Assembly: GCA_022360075.1 (NCBI GenBank)
Contig: JAKSDN010000872.1
Span: forward strand, 1 to 33,693
Source of the DNA: Kiloniellales bacterium
GTDB taxonomy: Bacteria > Pseudomonadota > Alphaproteobacteria > Kiloniellales > JAKSDN01
Length of the DNA: 33,693 bases
Direction: 5' to 3'
Numbering within the stretch: the stretch's first letter is position 1; each line of letters opens with the position of its first letter. This document shows positions 30,609-33,693 of this stretch, in pieces. The notes beneath the pieces were generated by a model. The model was not told the origin of the DNA. It did not search any database and was given only the letters and a program-made list of their open reading frames with translations. Made by a program: the position numbers and the translations under genes.

Positions 30609-31628
30609 TCAGTAGGCGCGCTCGACGCAGAAATCCACGACTTCCGTGAGGGCGCGCCGCTCAGGCGTGTCGTCGAAGACCTGTAGAGCGCGCAGCGCCT
30701 CGTCGGCGTAGCGCTGTGCCCTCAGGACGCAGTCCTCGAGCACCTCGTCGCGCGCCATCAGGTCGATCGCGTGCCTGAGGTCGGCCTCGTCCTGCTCCAG
30801 GTCCTCGAGGCAGCGCTTCCAGAAGTCGCGCCCGGCGGGCGCGCCCTTCTCCAGGGCCAGGATCACGGGCAGCGTGATCTTGCCCTCCCGGAAATCGTCG
30901 CCCACGGCCTTGCCCAGCTCGGGCTCCCGCGCCGAGTAGTCGAGGATGTCGTCGATCAATTGGAACGCGATGCCGAGGCTACGGCCGAAGCGGCCGAGGG
31001 CCTCGGCCTCGGAGGCCGGACGGTCGGCGACGACCGCGCCGATCCGGCAAGCCGCAGCGAAGAGGGCGGCGGTCTTGGCGCGGATCACCTCCAGGTAGTC
31101 CTCCTCCGTGGTCGCGATGTCGTTGGAGGTGACGAGTTGGCGCACCTCGCCTTCGGCGATCACGGCCGAGGCGTTCGAGAGGATCTTCAGGACCTCCAGG
31201 GAGCCGTCCTCGACCATGAGCTGGAAGGCGCGGCTGAACAGGAAATCGCCGACCAGGACGCTGGGCTTGTTGCCCCAGACCGCGTTGGCCGTGTCCAGGC
31301 CGCGGCGCAGATCGCTCTGGTCGACCACGTCGTCGTGCAGCAGGGTGGCGGTATGGATGAACTCGACGCAGGCGGCGAGCGGGATGTGGCGCTCGCCCGC
31401 GTATCCGCAGAGGCGCGCGCAGGCCAGGGTCAGCATGGGGCGCAGGCGCTTGCCGCCGGCCGCGATGATGTGGCCGGCGAGCTGCGGGATCAGGGCCACG
31501 GGCGACTGCATGCGCTCCAGGATCAAGGCATTGACGGCCTTGAGATCCTCGCCGACCAGGTCGCTGATCGGATCCAGGCTCGGCCGCGACCCGTCGTCGC
31601 GTCGCCTCAAGTCAACGACGATTGCCAA
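30609..31628 (-). CDS. ispB: polyprenyl diphosphate synthase (octaprenyl/decaprenyl type)
   Basis: This trans-prenyltransferase extends farnesyl or geranylgeranyl diphosphate with isopentenyl units to make the ubiquinone side chain. The 339-residue protein has GGKRLRP (59-65), the first Asp-rich motif D99-D-x2-D103 in LLHDDVVD, and the second, D226-D-x2-D230, in QLIDDILDY. The residue five positions before the first motif is A94, a small residue that leaves the channel open for a long chain. The TTG start at 31628 is chosen because of an AAGGGGAA site just upstream and because family N-terminal sequence begins immediately. Chain length (C50 expected for alphaproteobacteria) cannot be decided from sequence. 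The symbol ispB is used by homology. Confidence 0.92.
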   Translation of the reverse strand: MAIVVDLRRRDDGSRPSLDPISDLVGEDLKAVNALILERMQSPVALIPQLAGHIIAAGGKRLRPMLTLACARLCGYAGERHIPLAACVEFIHTATLLHDDVVDQSDLRRGLDTANAVWGNKPSVLVGDFLFSRAFQLMVEDGSLEVLKILSNASAVIAEGEVRQLVTSNDIATTEEDYLEVIRAKTAALFAAACRIGAVVADRPASEAEALGRFGRSLGIAFQLIDDILDYSAREPELGKAVGDDFREGKITLPVILALEKGAPAGRDFWKRCLEDLEQDEADLRHAIDLMARDEVLEDCVLRAQRYADEALRALQVFDDTPERRALTEVVDFCVERAY

Positions 31629-31837
31629 TGCCGTTCCCCTTAACCCTCGCTACCCGTCGTCGCGTCTTTTTCGTCAATGCGCGCCGTTCCCTTTGCGCTT
31701 GGCGATTAGCATATAAGGCGCTAGGACGAAACGCCAGAAAGCCGCGACAGGGGGCTCTAGGCCTTGAATCGTCAGAGAGATCCCAGCTTCGCGCGCGTGG
31801 CCGCCGGCTCGCTTCCTCGCACCGATCCTTATCGCCT

Positions 31838-32056
31838 ATGAAGGAACTGATGCGGACCAACGACGTCGTCAAGCTCTCCTGGATCAAGGCCCTGCTGGCG
31901 GATTCCGGGGTCGAGGCCCTGATCCTCGACCAGCACACCAGTGTCCTGGAGGGCTCGGCCGGCGCGATCCCCCGGCGCCTGATGGTCGTGGAGGAGGACT
32001 ATGCACGCGCCCGGCGGATACTGGCGGAGGCGGGGGAGGCCGAGGAGCTGCGATGA
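31838..32056 (+). CDS. DUF2007 (putative signal-transducing) protein
   Basis: The 72-residue protein has the compact DUF2007 fold pattern: MKELMRTNDVVKLSWIKALLADSGVEALILDQH, then IPRRLMVVEEDYARARRIL. The family is a small alpha/beta domain, sometimes described as a possible signal-transducing protein; real function is unknown. The ATG at 31838 gives the standard N-terminus. Its stop overlaps the start of the methyltransferase gene (ATGA at 32053-32056), so the two are translated together. It is divergent from the polyprenyl synthase gene, across a 209-nt gap that must hold both promoters. Confidence 0.87.
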   Translation: MKELMRTNDVVKLSWIKALLADSGVEALILDQHTSVLEGSAGAIPRRLMVVEEDYARARRILAEAGEAEELR

Positions 32057-32865
32057 AGCCCTCTGCCGAGCCGCCCTTAGCGGAGCCGGGCGCGCGTCCG
32101 ACGCCGGTCGGCTCGGGGGCGCTCAGCGAGGACACCTTGCTGAATGGCCGCATTCGGCTGCGCCAACACTTGCGGGGCTATCGCGTGGCGATCGACCCGG
32201 TGCTCCTGGCCGCCGCCGTGCCGGCGCGCGCGGGCGAGAGCGTGCTCGATCTGGGCTGCGGCGTCGGCGCTGCCGGGCTCTGCTTGCTGAGCCGATGTCC
32301 CGCGTGCGACGTCGTCGGGCTGGAGAGAGAGGCCGCCCTGGTGGAGCTGGCGCGGGGTAATGCGGCGCTCAACGGCTTTTCCGAGTGCTTCTCTGTCGTG
32401 ACCGGGGACGTGACCGCGCGGCCTTTGCCGGCCGCGGTGCAGGGCCGCGATCACGTCATGTGCAACCCGCCGTTCCTCGAGGCGGATAGCGGCACGACCT
32501 CTCCGGAACCCGGCAACGAGGGCGCCAAGCGGGAGGACTCCGCGCGGCTCGACGATTGGATCGAGGCCGCCCTTTCGGCGGTCCGGCCCAAGGGCAGCCT
32601 CACTTTCGTTCATCGCGCCGACCGTCTGGAGGCTTTGCTCGCCGGACTGCACGGACGCGCCGGCGAGATCGTCGTCTATCCGCTTTGGCCCCAGCCGCCC
32701 GGCGACGACAAGGCACGGCCGGCGAAACGGGTGCTGGTTCGCGCCCGCAAGGCGGTGGCCGGCCCGACCCGCCTCGCCTCCGGCCTCGTCCTGCATGACC
32801 GCGACGGCGCCTTCACGCCGGCGGCGCAGGCCGTCCTGCGCGAGGCTGCCGGCCTGTCCCTTTAG
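32053..32865 (+). CDS. TrmN6-like tRNA1(Val) adenine-N6-methyltransferase
   Basis: The 270-residue SAM-dependent enzyme has the Rossmann motif VLDLGCGVGAAGLCL (about 64-78), the acidic LEREAALVELA strand-2 motif, and the catalytic NPPF (about 138-141, in VMCNPPFLEAD) typical of amino-methyltransferases acting on adenine. The pre-motif segment TLLNGRIRLRQHLRGYRVAIDPVLLAAAV is characteristic of the YfiC/TrmN6 group, which methylates A37 of tRNA1(Val) in E. coli. Exact tRNA target in this organism is unproven. It overlaps the DUF2007 gene by 4 nt and is followed by the S49 peptidase gene after 54 nt. Confidence 0.88.
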   Translation: MKPSAEPPLAEPGARPTPVGSGALSEDTLLNGRIRLRQHLRGYRVAIDPVLLAAAVPARAGESVLDLGCGVGAAGLCLLSRCPACDVVGLEREAALVELARGNAALNGFSECFSVVTGDVTARPLPAAVQGRDHVMCNPPFLEADSGTTSPEPGNEGAKREDSARLDDWIEAALSAVRPKGSLTFVHRADRLEALLAGLHGRAGEIVVYPLWPQPPGDDKARPAKRVLVRARKAVAGPTRLASGLVLHDRDGAFTPAAQAVLREAAGLSL

Positions 32866-32919
32866 CCGGTTAGCCGGTTTCGGTTGGCATGCCGCCGCGT
32901 ATCCCCTATCTAGCCCTGC

Positions 32920-33693
32920 ATGGGTCTCCGTAGCCTACTCTCGCGCCTGCCCTTCATTCCGATCGGCGAACCGCCGCCGGTGGTCGCGGTGTTGCGCCTG
33001 AGCGGCGTCATCGGATCGATGGGGCCGCTGCGCTCGGGCCTGACGCTCAGCCGCCTGGCCGAGCCGATCGAGCGGGCGTTCAAGGTCAAGCACTTGAAGG
33101 CCGTGGCCCTCGCCGTGAACAGCCCGGGCGGCTCTCCGGTGCAGTCCGCGCTGATCGCCAACCGGATCCGCAGTCTCGCCGAGGAGAAGAAGGTCAAGGT
33201 CTTCGCGTTTACCGAGGACGTCGCGGCCTCCGGCGGCTATTGGCTCGCCTGCGCGGCCGACGAGATCTATGCCGACGAAAGCTCGATCATCGGCTCGATC
33301 GGCGTGATCAGCCAGGGCTTCGGCTTCACCGAGGCGATCCAGCGCCTGGGCATCGAGCGTCGGGTGCACACGGCCGGCGACAAGAAATCCTTGCTCGACC
33401 CCTTTCGCGAAGAAGACCCGACCGATGTCAAGCGCTTGAAGGCTATCCAGAAGGAGGTTCACGAGAGCTTCAAGGATCTGGTCCGCCAAAGGCGCGAAGG
33501 CCGGCTCAAGGCGAGCGAACGCACGCTCTTCACCGGGGAGTTCTGGACCGGACGCAAGAGCCTGGAGCTGGGCCTGGTGGACGGGCTGGGCGAGCTGCGT
33601 CAGGTGATGCGCGAGCGCTACGGCAAAAAGGTCCGCCTGAAGCGGGTCGATGGTGAGCGCCGCTGGTGGCGTCCGAGCCTGAGGATAGAGACG
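32920..33693 (+). CDS. S49 family (SppA-like) peptidase, 3' end cut by window
   Basis: The first 258 codons are present. This ClpP-like serine protease uses a Ser-Lys dyad: S104 in DVAASGGYWLA and K156 in GDKKSLLDPF, exactly 52 residues apart, as in SppA-type enzymes. Other landmarks are VNSPGGSPVQS (67-76), SSIIGSIGVIS (121-131) and the LFTGEFWTGRKSLELGLVDGLG region (203-224). No strong membrane anchor is visible in the N-terminal 20 residues, so it may be cytoplasmic or peripheral, cleaving signal-peptide remnants or membrane protein fragments. The ATG at 32920 is the first in frame. Its place behind DUF2007 and the methyltransferase suggests one transcript. Confidence 0.93.
   Translation, partial: MGLRSLLSRLPFIPIGEPPPVVAVLRLSGVIGSMGPLRSGLTLSRLAEPIERAFKVKHLKAVALAVNSPGGSPVQSALIANRIRSLAEEKKVKVFAFTEDVAASGGYWLACAADEIYADESSIIGSIGVISQGFGFTEAIQRLGIERRVHTAGDKKSLLDPFREEDPTDVKRLKAIQKEVHESFKDLVRQRREGRLKASERTLFTGEFWTGRKSLELGLVDGLGELRQVMRERYGKKVRLKRVDGERRWWRPSLRIET

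Noticed and set aside
1..33693. CRISPR arrays, insertion sequences, rRNA, prophage genes
   Set aside because: No regularly spaced repeats, transposase or integrase motifs, rRNA signatures or phage structural genes were seen in the window.

Overview
The window looks like the chromosome of a high-GC alphaproteobacterium, probably of the Rhodospirillales/Kiloniellales type. It encodes the alphaproteobacterial cell-cycle regulator GcrA, has two perfect TTAA-N7-TTAA boxes of the CtrA type, paired GANTC sites in front of gcrA, a DUF2336 protein, a cbb3 oxidase controlled by FNR/FixK-like boxes, and a polyprenyl diphosphate synthase as used for ubiquinone-10. No organism was identified by database search; this is inference from gene content.

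Layout. 1-3.3 kb: the 5' part of ccoN (minus strand, running off the left edge) faces a plus-strand set of small membrane or secreted genes (DUF2189 protein, a 61-residue membrane protein, a 59-residue hypothetical, a secreted protein, a one-haem cytochrome c). Two FNR-type boxes lie in the divergent gap. 3.3-6.9 kb: a minus-strand pair (SAM hydrolase and queuosine-precursor transporter), then gcrA on the plus strand, then a gamma-glutamyltransferase without a signal peptide. 6.9-7.46 kb: a gene-free stretch with a strongly structured 112-nt element, a perfect CtrA box, an orphan leftward terminator and a promoter. 7.46-16 kb: signalling genes (NarL-type response regulator, GGDEF diguanylate cyclase, Sel1-repeat protein, an 1131-residue PAS/GAF histidine kinase) mixed with a hemerythrin gene that has its own FNR-type box and an AMI1-like amidase. 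16.3-16.8 kb: apt.

17-27.7 kb: a long plus-strand cluster consisting of a class III aminotransferase, a BKACE-family (DUF849) enzyme overlapping it by 4 nt, three successive TAXI-type TRAP solute-binding proteins, one fused TRAP permease, a TRAP-associated universal stress protein, a periplasmic SUMF1-like protein and a histidine-rich hypothetical. The simplest reading is an uptake system for organic or amino acids coupled to a transaminase/beta-keto-acid cleavage route, with three alternative receptors for one channel.

27.8-33.7 kb: a DUF2336 gene behind a perfect CtrA box, tRNA-Pro(CGG), a GSU2403-type nucleotidyltransferase whose start codon sits 2 nt from a perfect 19-bp inverted repeat, a 49-residue lipoprotein, polyprenyl diphosphate synthase, and a rightward set of DUF2007, a TrmN6-like methyltransferase and an S49 peptidase cut by the right edge.

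The most unusual items are the 112-nt three-way-junction element next to the CtrA box, the nucleotidyltransferase with its palindromic promoter region, the four-segment alternating hairpin that can mask the ribosome binding site of the gene at 2724, and the three-receptor TAXI cluster. No insertion sequence, CRISPR array, rRNA or prophage was seen.
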